Positions 43,469 through 53,079 of a stretch of 57,405 nt of DNA are shown piece by piece; positions within the stretch are counted from its first letter, which is position 1; every line of letters begins with the position of its first letter. Below the pieces are notes generated by a model that ran no database searches, was not told the origin of the DNA, and saw only the letters and a list, made by a program, of their open reading frames with translations. The stretch lies in the NCBI GenBank assembly GCA_945900945.1, contig CAMDKL010000014.1:1-57405 (forward strand), read 5' to 3'. Source of the DNA: Pirellula staleyi DSM 6068. GTDB taxonomy: Bacteria > Planctomycetota > Planctomycetia > Pirellulales > Pirellulaceae. Made by a program: the position numbers and the translations under genes.

Positions 43469-44470
43469 TTATTTGATTTTGCTCGCATTGCCCGCCTGGC
43501 CGAACGAAACCATTCGGGCCATACAGACTTGCTTCATCGCTGTTCGAGCTGGCTTGAGGTAGTCGCGAGGATCGAATTGGTCAGGATGCTCGCTGAGTAC
43601 TCTTCGTATGGCTCCCGTGATCGCCATTCGGCAGTCGGTGTCCACATTGATCTTACGGACGCCACTCTTTATACCCCGTTGAATCTCTTCGACAGGTACA
43701 CCCCAAGTTTGTTTCATCTTGCCACCAAACTTATTGATGATGTCTTGCAGTTCTTGTGGCACGCTGCTGCTTCCGTGCATTACCAAGTGCGTGTTTGGAA
43801 GCAGTTTGTGAATGGCTTCAATACGCGACATGGCCAACACCTCACCGTCGGGTTTGCGAGTAAATTTGTAAGCTCCATGGCTTGTGCCGATTGCTACTGC
43901 GAGTGCATCGACATTGGTTTCTGCGACGAATCGAGCTGCTTCGTCTGGGTCCGTTAGCAATTGATCATGGCTCAAGACACCTTCGGCACCATGTCCGTCC
44001 TCGGCTTCGCCACCGCCGGTCTCAAGCGAGCCCAAGCAACCAAGCTCTCCTTCGACAGAAACATTTCGTGCATGAGCCAATTTGACGACTTCTTTCGTTA
44101 CGGTCACGTTATAACCATAGTCTGCAGGAGTCTTACCGTCTTCCTTGAGCGAACCGTCCATCATCACGGAAGTGAATCCGTTTTCGATCGCGGAAAGGCA
44201 GGTTGCAGGTGAATTGCCGTGATCCTGATGCATTACGATAGGAATTTGGGGGTAGAGTTCCACTGCGGCCAACATCAAATGGCGTAGGTACGCATCCTGA
44301 GAATAAGATCGAGCACCGCGAGACGCTTGAATGATCACCGGAGAATTTGTTTCCAGAGCCGCTTCCATTATGGATTGGATCTGCTCCATATTGTTGACGT
44401 TAAATGCAGCCACTCCATACCCATTTTCGGCGGCATGATCGAGGACTTTGCGAAGCGGAACCAAGGCCAT
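43469..44470 (-). CDS. fba: class II fructose-bisphosphate aldolase
   Basis: Zinc aldolase that interconverts fructose 1,6-bisphosphate with DHAP and glyceraldehyde 3-phosphate. It has 333 residues from ATG 44470, which has GGAGAG about 8 bases upstream; the frame extends to 44677 without support. It begins [20 protein letters not shown]. Zinc ligands are suggested by [13 protein letters not shown] and [40 protein letters not shown] and [20 protein letters not shown] are the C-terminal substrate and ion site. The last stretch has [20 protein letters not shown], as in the class IIB subgroup. The long promoter gap upstream (142 bases) is shared with a divergent hypothetical gene. Confidence 0.95.
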   Translation of the reverse strand: MALVPLRKVLDHAAENGYGVAAFNVNNMEQIQSIMEAALETNSPVIIQASRGARSYSQDAYLRHLMLAAVELYPQIPIVMHQDHGNSPATCLSAIENGFTSVMMDGSLKEDGKTPADYGYNVTVTKEVVKLAHARNVSVEGELGCLGSLETGGGEAEDGHGAEGVLSHDQLLTDPDEAARFVAETNVDALAVAIGTSHGAYKFTRKPDGEVLAMSRIEAIHKLLPNTHLVMHGSSSVPQELQDIINKFGGKMKQTWGVPVEEIQRGIKSGVRKINVDTDCRMAITGAIRRVLSEHPDQFDPRDYLKPARTAMKQVCMARMVSFGQAGNASKIK

Positions 44471-44612
44471 AGGTAAACTCTCCGAAATGGAATTTGAACG
44501 AGTACTTGGGATTTTAAAGCAGGAGACACTGTTTTCCCAAACAGGAACGCTTAGGATTATGAGGTTGTTTGCCAGCAGGGACAATCCGTAATCTACTGCC
44601 TTACCGATCGAA

Positions 44613-45140
44613 ATGGACATGGAGCAAGACTTTTCTAAGCCGATTCGAAGCGTCGCCAAGATGCAGCCATTAGACAATTACTTGAGCGGAAGCTGGGATG
44701 CACTCGGAGCCGGCGCACCTGTCTTAGTGGCTTTATCGCAGCTTTGCAGTAACTCTATGGTTGAAAAAGACACCACAAATACATTCGCCGTTGAACAGCT
44801 TCTGCCGGAGGCTAAGGCAATTCTTGTCGCCGCTCGGGATCGAGGTGTAATCGAGATTAAAGCGGTGAATGCCGCGTTCGAGGCCCCAGCACGAATGTTG
44901 GCAGTTTATGTCGAATTGGACGAAACGCAGACAATTGCGTTCCGCGATCCCAACGAGCCCGAGTTGACCGTCCGTTTTCTCGAGGGTTTTCGAGTTCTTT
45001 GCGAACAGGGATTGGTGATGCACCACATTCACCGCGACTTTTCATTGACCAGCAGGGGCTTCGAAATAGCCAGAACCATTTCTAAACAAGAGGTGCAACC
45101 GTGGCTCGACAAGGGCACCGAATTTGGGCTGCACGACTAA
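44613..45140 (+). CDS. conserved-looking hypothetical protein
   Basis: A 175-residue soluble protein, no signal peptide or TM. Visible features are a run of moderately hydrophobic helices and strands: [40 protein letters not shown], and [20 protein letters not shown], the latter helix-turn-helix-like. The stretch [20 protein letters not shown] could form a winged-helix core, but no family is recognised. Its 3' end overlaps the DUF1571 gene by 40 bases, so the two are co-translated. It is divergent from fba. Function is unknown. Confidence 0.7.
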   Translation: MDMEQDFSKPIRSVAKMQPLDNYLSGSWDALGAGAPVLVALSQLCSNSMVEKDTTNTFAVEQLLPEAKAILVAARDRGVIEIKAVNAAFEAPARMLAVYVELDETQTIAFRDPNEPELTVRFLEGFRVLCEQGLVMHHIHRDFSLTSRGFEIARTISKQEVQPWLDKGTEFGLHD

Positions 45141-46027
45141 CCGGTTGCTTCATGCTGATCGCTGCAATCGTTTGCGTTTCCGCAAACTTCCTGTGGCATC
45201 GATTCACAAGCCAACCTAATGTTGTCGCTAAAACGCCTCGTGAAAGCTCTTCCAATTTATCCTCGGACAGTGGCGGAGCCTTGCTATCACACCCCCTCGA
45301 TCCATTGCTGGCTTTCGCGAGAAAGGCATTGCAAAATCATGTCCAAAAACATCAAGATTACACAGCCGTTTTGATCAAACAAGAAAGAGTAAACGCCAAA
45401 CTGGTTCCGGAAACCAAAATGGCCCTGAAGATAAAGTATGACCCTCCGATCAGACTCCAGAACTCCACTCGACAAGTTTCCGTGTACTTAAAGACCCTCG
45501 AACCCAAATCCCAAGCGGGACGTGAAGTCATCTGGGTCGAGGGACGTAACGACAACAAACTAACGGCCCATGAAGCAGGACTCCTCGGCATGATCTCCGT
45601 CGATTTGATGCCCGAAAGCCGGTTGGCCATGTTGGGAAACCGGTATCCCATCACCGAGATCGGCATCGAAAAATTGCTGGGAAAGCTAATCGAAAAAGGA
45701 GAAAGGGATCGCCAACTCGGACCCGCTACCATTCGCACGACGGAAAACGTCGCTCTCGGAGACAGGTTATGCCGGCTGATGCAGGTAATTCATGAGACTC
45801 CAACGTCGCTTGTTGATGGCAAAACAGTCGAGTTCGAATTTCACTTGGCTCAGATCTATATCGACGATGAGCGACTGCTACCACTAAAATACGCGAGTTT
45901 TGGCTGGCCAAGTATGCCAGGTGGAAAACCAGAATTGCTGGAGGAATATACCTATCAAGACGTCTCCCTCAACGTTGGATTGGTCGAGTCCGACTTCGAT
46001 CCGAAAAACCCTAACTATGGTTTCTGA
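45101..46027 (+). CDS. DUF1571 family exported protein
   Basis: A 308-residue protein. The start is a GTG at 45101 with AAGAGG about 7 bases upstream, inside the preceding gene; an ATG at 45152 is an alternative. One hydrophobic segment ([20 protein letters not shown]) acts as signal anchor. The DUF1571 domain has YTAVLIKQERVNAKLVPETK, then KIKYDPPIRLQNSTRQVSVY and GREVIWVEGRNDNKLTAHEA, with LPLKYASFGWPSMPGGKPEL and a final LNVGLVESDFDPKNPNYGF. The domain resembles LolA/LppX-type lipid-binding folds, which is inference. It likely sits in the periplasm. The family is common in planctomycetes. Confidence 0.85.
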   Translation: MARQGHRIWAARLTGCFMLIAAIVCVSANFLWHRFTSQPNVVAKTPRESSSNLSSDSGGALLSHPLDPLLAFARKALQNHVQKHQDYTAVLIKQERVNAKLVPETKMALKIKYDPPIRLQNSTRQVSVYLKTLEPKSQAGREVIWVEGRNDNKLTAHEAGLLGMISVDLMPESRLAMLGNRYPITEIGIEKLLGKLIEKGERDRQLGPATIRTTENVALGDRLCRLMQVIHETPTSLVDGKTVEFEFHLAQIYIDDERLLPLKYASFGWPSMPGGKPELLEEYTYQDVSLNVGLVESDFDPKNPNYGF

Positions 46028-46039
46028 AGGCAAAAATTG

Positions 46040-46107
46040 AACCACAAAGACACGAAGACACAAAATAATATTTCCCGATTTCTTTGTGTCTTCGTGCCTT
46101 GGTGGTT
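46040..46107. repeat. imperfect inverted repeat with CACGAAGACAC words
   Basis: Left arm 46040-46064 (AACCACAAAGACACGAAGAC then ACAAA) and right arm 46083-46107 are inverted copies with 3 mismatches in 25. The arms are made of iterated AAGACAC-type words, like the widespread bacterial CACGAAGACACGAAG repeats. It lies 13 bases past the DUF1571 stop and could also serve as an mRNA 3' hairpin. Confidence 0.8.
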
Positions 46108-46286
46108 AAATTCCAGACCGAGAAAGAGTTCGATTTTGAATGCCGGCTTAGGCTAATTGCACTAGCCAAAACGCTCTAAGATGCTGACAATTCGAGACTT
46201 AAAGCATATTTCCGATAGTTCGAAACCCTAATGTTGTCATTGGCAACATTCTAGATCGAGCTCCAACAAATTTTTAAACGAGCGAC

Positions 46287-48974
46287 TTGTTAGTGGACAG
46301 AAAACTATTTGCATGGCTGCTAATCTGCATTTCGATGTTCTTGCTTTTCAACAGCATGCAACGACAAAAAGAAATTACACGGCTTGAGCAAGAAAAGCAG
46401 ACCAAGCTCGACGAGGAAAAAAAAGATAAAAAGAACGCTCAATCGAAGGAAGCTGCGGAACGCCTGGCTGGCGAAGATCCGGACTTCACTTTGCCGCAGC
46501 AACCCCCACGTGAACGATTTACATTAGGAAGCATGGACCCTAAGGATAATTATCAACTCCTGGTCACGCTCGACAATCAAGGGGCCGCAATCGAACGTAT
46601 CGAGCTGATGGCCCAGAAGTCGCCCGGCATTTTTGAATACCGATCTCTTCATTCGAAGGAACGCGAGGGTTATCTCGGCTACCTGGCACTTGTGGAAGCC
46701 ACGTCGTCGATCAATGTCAATTCGGTTCCAAAAGGATCTGCTGCTGCAAGCGCCAAATGCAAGGAAAACCCAAGCTTGGTCGGATTGCTACCAGGTGACA
46801 AAATAGTCGGCTGGGATGGACTGACCGGCTTTCCATCAATCCAAAAATTGGACAATCGATTAAGCAACCAATCTGCTGGGAATACCATCGAACTTAAAGT
46901 CTTACGGGATAGTACAACTGTTTCCGAGCCACTTCAGGTCGAAGTAGGTTCAGACGCTCAAGTCAATGAATTAGAAGCAAAGGAATTGACAGCTAATCAA
47001 AACGCTGCACCGGGTATGGGGGCAGCACCAGTCGGAGTGGAGTTCACTTTCGATTGCATTCTTACCGAAAAGCCGCTCGATATCGTACGGGCCGAAGATG
47101 ATTTCAAAAAAGAACAAGTCCAAGGCAACGACCAGGCCGCTTCGTGCGCGACGACCTTGGCGGCAATCGATCAGTACTCGATCGAAGAGGGGGAACGAGC
47201 AATTCCTGGATTGGAGAATACGCTCAATGGGCGATGGAAAGGCGCGCCTATCGAAATGTCCGAGGGAATGGGAGTCGAATTCTCCATGCCTCTTCGTTCG
47301 TATTTGAAGCTGGCCGGCATCCAAGCCAATTTGGAACTGGTCAAGCAGTATAGGTTATTGCCCGCAAAACCAATTCAGGGTCAAAACGACCCGAGCACTC
47401 GACAACAGCACCTGGAATTGACCACAATCGTTCGCAATCTGGACGACGAAGCGCACACCGTTTCCATTCGACAAGAAGGCTTGAACGGTATTTCGCTTGA
47501 GGGATGGTGGTATCCGACCAAGATTTCTCCGTTCTTCTTTAGCGCTGCCGGTGCACGCGACGTGATCGTCAGCGATGGCTTTGCAAGCCATTCGCTCTTT
47601 ACAACGCGCAGTATTGTTTCGCATGCGATTAGTTCTACTGCTGAACCCGATATGGCATTGTTTGGCGCAGCGGATAGCTTGGCCAAACGCAGCGTCAATT
47701 ACATAGGCTTGGACACACAAACGTTTACGGCAGCCATGTTGCCAAGCCCAAGCGAGCCCTCGTCTCTACTGGACCTGAAACGTGGGAAAGCGACTGTCCA
47801 TAATTCGGTTTATGCTGACTCGAACAAACTCCCATCCTCCAAACAACAGGCTACGAATATCGGTTTCTGGTTCGAATCCGACACTGCGAGAATTGCGCCA
47901 AAGGGGGAATGGAAACAGTCGTACCAGATTTTCGCTGGCCCTAAGGATCCTGAGTTGCTGGCCGCCTACAAGCTGGATGAAGCGATTGAGTACGGCTGGC
48001 ATATCTTTGGTTTTTTTGCCAAACGACTCGGCTACATTTTGCACTTTTTCTTTTGGTTGACCGGCAATTTTGGAGTCGCCATTATCATGCTGACGGTACT
48101 TGTCCGGTCGTGCATGTTTCCGGTTAGCCGCATGATGGCTCTCAATGCACAAAAGATGCAATCGGTTCAGCCGCAGTTAGCAAAGTTGAAAGAGGCTCTG
48201 AAGGAAGACCCTCGCAAAATGATGGCCGCCCAACAGATGCTGATGAAGAAGGCCGGAATCAATCAATTTGCCGGTTGCTTGCCCGCGTTGATTCAACTAC
48301 CAATTGTGATCGGGCTCTATCGCTGCGTCTCGGTAGACGTTGGTCTCCGTCAACAATCGCTATTTCCCGGATGGGATTGGTGTTCGAATCTGTCCGGTCC
48401 AGACATGTTCAACGATTGGCAATCCTGGATGCCTGAACTCATTGCAGGTCGTGGATCCGGTTGGTTTGGTCCCTACCTCAATATTCTTCCGATCGTTACG
48501 ATCACGCTGTTTATCATTCAGCAAAAAGTCTTGATGCCCAAGGCGACGGACGAACAGACTCGCGTTGCTCAGCAAATGATGATGGTCATGACCATCATGA
48601 TGGGTGTACTGTTTTTTAAAGTTCCTGCAGGACTTTGCATTTACTTCATTACGTCGTCCACTTGGTCGTTGGTAGAACGATTTCTGATCAAGCGGTTTAC
48701 GCCCAAGTCGAGCATGGTTAATTTGCCAGAAAACGCAGTGAACGACATTATCGCTACGTTGGCCAAGTCAGCTACACCGCAACAACGAGTCGCGACGTCA
48801 CCTTCCAACAGTGACAGGCCGAAGATGAAAGCAACGAAGCCACCTGAGACGCTTGCGGACATCTTTCCAAAATGGTTTGGAAAGAAACCTGAGATCAGCC
48901 CGGCAATCAACGAAAAATCTAAACGCGCGTCGGCCAGCCCACCTGAGCGTGGCAACAAAAAGAAAAAACGATAG
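46287..48974 (+). CDS. yidC: YidC membrane protein insertase with PDZ-like insertion
   Basis: An 895-residue insertase, longer than the ~550 of E. coli. It starts at a TTG (46287) or at GTG 46293, just before RKLFAWLLICISMFLLFNSM, the first TM. A charged coil (25-65) leads to the periplasmic beta-supersandwich. In its middle, residues about 130-220, lies a PDZ-like module (EGYLGYLALVEA, then GLLPGDKIVGWDGLTGF and GNTIELKVLRDS), with GYLG in the place of a PDZ carboxylate loop. The C-terminal insertase domain has FGVAIIMLTVLVRSCMFPVS, then LKEALKEDPRKMMAAQQMLM, GCLPALIQLPIVIGLYRCVS and VAQQMMMVMTIMMGVLFFKV, followed by a basic tail (KKKKR) as in ribosome-contacting YidC. It inserts or folds inner-membrane proteins. 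Confidence 0.93.
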   Translation: MLVDRKLFAWLLICISMFLLFNSMQRQKEITRLEQEKQTKLDEEKKDKKNAQSKEAAERLAGEDPDFTLPQQPPRERFTLGSMDPKDNYQLLVTLDNQGAAIERIELMAQKSPGIFEYRSLHSKEREGYLGYLALVEATSSINVNSVPKGSAAASAKCKENPSLVGLLPGDKIVGWDGLTGFPSIQKLDNRLSNQSAGNTIELKVLRDSTTVSEPLQVEVGSDAQVNELEAKELTANQNAAPGMGAAPVGVEFTFDCILTEKPLDIVRAEDDFKKEQVQGNDQAASCATTLAAIDQYSIEEGERAIPGLENTLNGRWKGAPIEMSEGMGVEFSMPLRSYLKLAGIQANLELVKQYRLLPAKPIQGQNDPSTRQQHLELTTIVRNLDDEAHTVSIRQEGLNGISLEGWWYPTKISPFFFSAAGARDVIVSDGFASHSLFTTRSIVSHAISSTAEPDMALFGAADSLAKRSVNYIGLDTQTFTAAMLPSPSEPSSLLDLKRGKATVHNSVYADSNKLPSSKQQATNIGFWFESDTARIAPKGEWKQSYQIFAGPKDPELLAAYKLDEAIEYGWHIFGFFAKRLGYILHFFFWLTGNFGVAIIMLTVLVRSCMFPVSRMMALNAQKMQSVQPQLAKLKEALKEDPRKMMAAQQMLMKKAGINQFAGCLPALIQLPIVIGLYRCVSVDVGLRQQSLFPGWDWCSNLSGPDMFNDWQSWMPELIAGRGSGWFGPYLNILPIVTITLFIIQQKVLMPKATDEQTRVAQQMMMVMTIMMGVLFFKVPAGLCIYFITSSTWSLVERFLIKRFTPKSSMVNLPENAVNDIIATLAKSATPQQRVATSPSNSDRPKMKATKPPETLADIFPKWFGKKPEISPAINEKSKRASASPPERGNKKKKR

Positions 48975-49019
48975 AGACCGAGGAGTAGACGTCTCGGTGC
49001 ATTTCGCAAATTAGGTTCG

Positions 49020-50420
49020 CTATGCGAGGATTTCCCTTGCCACGTCTCCATAAACGTCGGTGAGTCGGAAATCGCGGCCAGCGTAACGATAGGTGAGCTT
49101 GGTATGATCGAACCCGAGCAGATGCAACATGGTGGCGTGAAGATCGTGAGTTCCAAGCTTACCAAGGACCGAGGTCCCGCCCATTTCGTCGGTGGCACCA
49201 TAACGTATTCCGCCCTTCACTCCACCGCCAGCCATCCACATGGAATAGCCTTGGTTGTTGTGTCGACGACCATCTCCGCTGTCTGCTTGGTCCTGCGGGC
49301 TGCGACCGAATTCGCCGCCCCAGAGCACGAGTGTGTCCTTGAGCATGTCGCGGTCTTTCAGATCCTGCAACAGGGCCGCAATGGGGCGATCGATGCCAGC
49401 ACAATTTTTCCTCAAGGCGGACTTCAATTCTCGGTGTTGGTCCCATCCCCTATTGCTGACCTGGATGAATCGAACGCCAGACTCGGCGAGTCGCCGGGCC
49501 ATCAGACACTGCGTACCGAATTCTCGAGTGGCGTCGTTATTGATTCCGTAGTGATCAAGTGTACTCGCCTTCTCAGCAGCGAGGTTGAGTACGGACGGCA
49601 CCGAGGTCTGCATGCGGTAGGCTAACTCAAACGACTGAATCACGCCATCGAGTTCAGAATGCCCTGGATGTTTCCCCAGTAGGTCGCGATTCATTTCCTG
49701 AATCAGGTCAATTTGTGATCGCTGACGCTCATGGCTAAGATGGCGGTTCCGAATATCCAAGATGCCACCAGCCTCAAGATCGACGCGCGTACCTTGATAC
49801 GATGCCGGCAAGAACGATGACCCGTAGTTCTGCGCTCCACCGAGGCCAACTGGATTGATCGTAATAAATCCAGGAAGATTTTCGCATTCCGAACCAAGTC
49901 CGTAGGTAACCCACGAGCCCATCGAGGGCCTAACGAAATTGACGCTACCTGTGTGCAAGGCAATCGTCGCTTGTGGGTGAGCAGCGTTCGAGGTGTGCAT
50001 ACCATTGAGCAGGCATAGGTCGTCCGCGTGACGGCTGAGTTCGGGAAACAGCTCGCTGATAGGCAACCCACTTTGGCCCTGAGGAGCGAATTTGAACTGC
50101 GGTGCAAGCAGTTTGCCTGCTTTGTCTTTGTTGTTGTCCGAGCTGCTCGCGGATTTGCCTCCGTTCTTTTTTAGTTCAGGCTTCCAATCGAAGGTGTCGA
50201 GATGGCTTGGCCCGCCCTGCATGAAGAGGAAAATGACTCGTTTTGCCTTGCCCAGAAAATGCGGCGATTTCGGCGTAAGTGGCGATGTATACTCGTCGGC
50301 AGCTTGAGCGAGCTTTGCGTTCATTGCGGCAAACGCCATCCAGCCGAATCCGGCAGCAGTATGTTGCAGCATTCCACGCCGTGTTATGGGAGTGTAGGTG
50401 TTACGGCAAGTGTTCATCAT
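49020..50420 (-). CDS. DUF1501 family protein, second copy
   Basis: A 466-residue exported protein with a Tat-type leader (TPITRRGMLQHTAAGFGWMA). The domain has VIFLFMQGGPSHLDTFDWKP, GSWVTYGLGSECENLPGFI, VRFIQVSNRGWDQHRELKSA and LVLWGGEFGRSPQDQADSGD, closing with LGTHDLHATMLHLLGFDHTK. It is the alkaline-phosphatase-like fold shared with the copy at 21692-23044, with only moderate similarity in the N-terminal half. It lies 16 bases downstream of a PSCyt1/DUF1549/DUF1553 gene, the usual gene order for this pair. The substrate is unknown. Confidence 0.9.
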   Translation of the reverse strand: MMNTCRNTYTPITRRGMLQHTAAGFGWMAFAAMNAKLAQAADEYTSPLTPKSPHFLGKAKRVIFLFMQGGPSHLDTFDWKPELKKNGGKSASSSDNNKDKAGKLLAPQFKFAPQGQSGLPISELFPELSRHADDLCLLNGMHTSNAAHPQATIALHTGSVNFVRPSMGSWVTYGLGSECENLPGFITINPVGLGGAQNYGSSFLPASYQGTRVDLEAGGILDIRNRHLSHERQRSQIDLIQEMNRDLLGKHPGHSELDGVIQSFELAYRMQTSVPSVLNLAAEKASTLDHYGINNDATREFGTQCLMARRLAESGVRFIQVSNRGWDQHRELKSALRKNCAGIDRPIAALLQDLKDRDMLKDTLVLWGGEFGRSPQDQADSGDGRRHNNQGYSMWMAGGGVKGGIRYGATDEMGGTSVLGKLGTHDLHATMLHLLGFDHTKLTYRYAGRDFRLTDVYGDVAREILA

Positions 50421-50436
50421 CGGATCAATTGCGATT

Positions 50437-52956
50437 CTAAGGAATGTAGCGAAACTCTGCAGCAGAATACAACGCTTGTGTTAAGGCCGACCAGTTACTA
50501 CGACGATCTGCGCCGGCACTCACAAATGCCAAAGCCCGCGTTATTTCAGTCTCCGTCGGATAGCGGCACAGGGCGTAGGCGTAGGCGTATCGCACTCTCG
50601 CTTTGTCGTCGGGCAGTTTCTGAGCGAGGATCCGATCTGCGGCCCGCGTGGAAACGTCGACCACGAACGGGTTGTTAAGCATGAATAGTGCTTGCGGTGC
50701 CACTGTCGTAACGTCGCGATGGCCATTTACCTGATCCGGTTCAGCGAAATCGAACACGGTAAACATGCCCGGCAGCTTCGACCGAAACACAGGCAAATAG
50801 ACGCTGCGTATCGGCTGTCCAATCGTATCCGCCGAGGAGCCCTCGCGGTTTTTTTTGTCGCCTTTCGAAAGGTCACTAACATTGGACGCGTCGAAGGGCG
50901 CTCCGGCGGGCCTTTCTCGCTTCAGCATACCTCCTGCTGCGAGCAGCGAATCTCGGATCGCTTCGACCTCGAGACGCCTCAGATTGGCTCGCCAAAAAAG
51001 ATGGTTGTCCTCATCGGCCACTGCATTGATCGTTTGATTCTGGCCACTAAGCCGATAGGTACGGCTCATCACGATCGTGCGGACAATTGACTTCACCGAC
51101 CATCCACCGTCCATAAAACGAGTTGCGAGATGATCAAGCAATTCCGGATGTGTCGGGGCAGCGCCCGAGGCGCCAAAATTGTCTACAGTCTCAACCAAAC
51201 CACGACCAAGAAGATGTGCCCAAACTCGGTTAACCATTACTCTCGCAGTCAACGGATTCTCTCGCGATGTTAGCCATTTTGCTAACTCTAATCGTCCACT
51301 GCCGTTGTGGGGCATTGCGGGCGAAGTCGCTTGTCTAAGTATCACAGGAAACGCTCGCGGTACGACATCACCCCTGATATCCGGCTCACCTCGCAATCGC
51401 AGTGCAAGATCAGCGATTTTGCCATCGGAAGCAGCCATTGCTAGCGGGGTGTTCGGATCCAGTATTTCATCAACCACACTTTTATTATTGCCCTTCTTCG
51501 AATCGGCCTCCGTATTGCCTAACTTGGCAAGCTTCTCGCGAATCTCAGCGACTTCCTTGCGGACTTCGGCCCGTCTACTTTTGCTGATTTCGTTTTTCTT
51601 AACCGAGGCCTGAATCTGTTTTAGTCTATCCTGCAAAAGGGAAACCTTTGCTGCATTCGCATCCTTACCCGTCGGTGTTTTGAAGGGAATTGGCGAGTCT
51701 AGACGAGCCAGCAGACTCGGTTGGTGATAATCTTTGCTTCCGCCCTGCCGACTCTGTTGACCACTCAGCGTTGTCGTGCTCGCAAAGATTCCGGCCATGG
51801 CATAGTAATCGGTCTGCGCTATCGGATCGAATTTGTGATCGTGACAACGCGCACAACCGAGCGTGAGACCCATGGTGGATCGACAGAGTGTGTCCATTTG
51901 ATCGTCGATACGATCCAGTTGGAATTGTTCTTTGTCTCGTTCGTTCAGATCCATGGACCCCAAGGCGAGAAATCCCGTAGCAACTAGCTTCTCATCCCGA
52001 TCCTTTGAATCTGCTGCAGTCATCAAATCGCCTGCAACTTGTTCGGCGATGAACTCGTTGTAAGGCATATCCGAATTGAAGGCGTCGATGACATAGTTTC
52101 GATAACGCCAGGCATAAGGAAACGGAATATTTCTAGTTTTTCCTACCGAGTCCGCGTAGCGAGCAACATCCAGCCAATGCCGTCCCCAACGTTCACCGAA
52201 GGCTGGCGATTGCAACAATCGATCGACCACCTTGGCAAGCGCCACGTCGTCGGAAACAGGGTCGCGGGCGAAATCACCGACCTCGTCAACCGATGGCGGG
52301 AGGCCCGTCAAATCCAGTGTCACTCGCCGAATCAGCGCAAATCGATCCGAATCAGGTACCGGAGTCAGGCTGGCGGACTCAATTTTGGTTAGGATGAAAC
52401 GGTCTAAATCGTCACGAGTCCAACTCGTATCTACGACCGTCGGAACGATCGGTTTCGTCACGGCTTGGAAAGACCAGTGCTTTCGTCCCTTGTCCCAATC
52501 GATCCCTGACGCCTTCATTACTTTTATGCCCGTCCGTGGATCTGGAGCACCCATCTCGATCCAGGCTCCGAGGACAGCAATCTCGGCCTCCGCCAACTGG
52601 TACTTTGGCGGCATCTGGAGATCTTTATTGGTGTAGCGGACGGATTCCATAAGAGGACTTGCATTTGGCTTGCCCGGTTCTAATACCTCACCCGAATCGC
52701 CACCTGCCATCCACCCTTCCATCGAATCAAGCAGCAGACCGCCTTTTACCTTTTTCGCTTCCGTCGAGTGGCATTCGTAGCAATGCTTCGCAAGAAGAGG
52801 ACGGACTTTTCCCTCGAAAAACGCTAGCTGGTCGCTTGTCGGATCTGCCGCATACGCCGTCAAAGCGAGCGCGGCGTAGGCAACCGAACCAAGTATGGGA
52901 ATTCTCGACTCGAAAATGGCTCTCCAGAAAACTGTATTTCGACTGAAAAATTCCAT
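50437..52956 (-). CDS. PSCyt1 + DUF1549 + DUF1553 protein
   Basis: An 839-residue exported protein. An N-terminal signal-like segment (ILGSVAYAALALTAYAADPT) precedes a PSCyt1 cytochrome-c-type domain with a canonical CYECH haem site (Cys59-Cys62-His63) and axial-type Met in DLQMPPKYQLAEAEIAVLGA. DUF1549 follows (RRVTLDLTGLPPSVDEVGDF, then CARCHDHKFDPIAQTDYYAM). DUF1553 completes it (ENPLTARVMVNRVWAHLLGR and QINAV-like, RLEVEAIRDSLLAAGGMLKR). A Lys-rich coiled segment around 445-500 separates the last two. It should act in the periplasm in electron transfer or substrate oxidation, but no reaction is known. DUF1501 follows after 16 bases. Confidence 0.9.
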   Translation of the reverse strand: MEFFSRNTVFWRAIFESRIPILGSVAYAALALTAYAADPTSDQLAFFEGKVRPLLAKHCYECHSTEAKKVKGGLLLDSMEGWMAGGDSGEVLEPGKPNASPLMESVRYTNKDLQMPPKYQLAEAEIAVLGAWIEMGAPDPRTGIKVMKASGIDWDKGRKHWSFQAVTKPIVPTVVDTSWTRDDLDRFILTKIESASLTPVPDSDRFALIRRVTLDLTGLPPSVDEVGDFARDPVSDDVALAKVVDRLLQSPAFGERWGRHWLDVARYADSVGKTRNIPFPYAWRYRNYVIDAFNSDMPYNEFIAEQVAGDLMTAADSKDRDEKLVATGFLALGSMDLNERDKEQFQLDRIDDQMDTLCRSTMGLTLGCARCHDHKFDPIAQTDYYAMAGIFASTTTLSGQQSRQGGSKDYHQPSLLARLDSPIPFKTPTGKDANAAKVSLLQDRLKQIQASVKKNEISKSRRAEVRKEVAEIREKLAKLGNTEADSKKGNNKSVVDEILDPNTPLAMAASDGKIADLALRLRGEPDIRGDVVPRAFPVILRQATSPAMPHNGSGRLELAKWLTSRENPLTARVMVNRVWAHLLGRGLVETVDNFGASGAAPTHPELLDHLATRFMDGGWSVKSIVRTIVMSRTYRLSGQNQTINAVADEDNHLFWRANLRRLEVEAIRDSLLAAGGMLKRERPAGAPFDASNVSDLSKGDKKNREGSSADTIGQPIRSVYLPVFRSKLPGMFTVFDFAEPDQVNGHRDVTTVAPQALFMLNNPFVVDVSTRAADRILAQKLPDDKARVRYAYAYALCRYPTETEITRALAFVSAGADRRSNWSALTQALYSAAEFRYIP

Positions 52957-53079
52957 TTCGGAGCAAACTCTGGTTGAGTAGATTTCGACCTTTTAAAGTC
53001 GTTCCGGACAGCGCCATTGGGGGGCAAAGTGCTCCCAATTCATTCAGAGCTAAGAGTTCGAAGTGGAACATATTATTCA

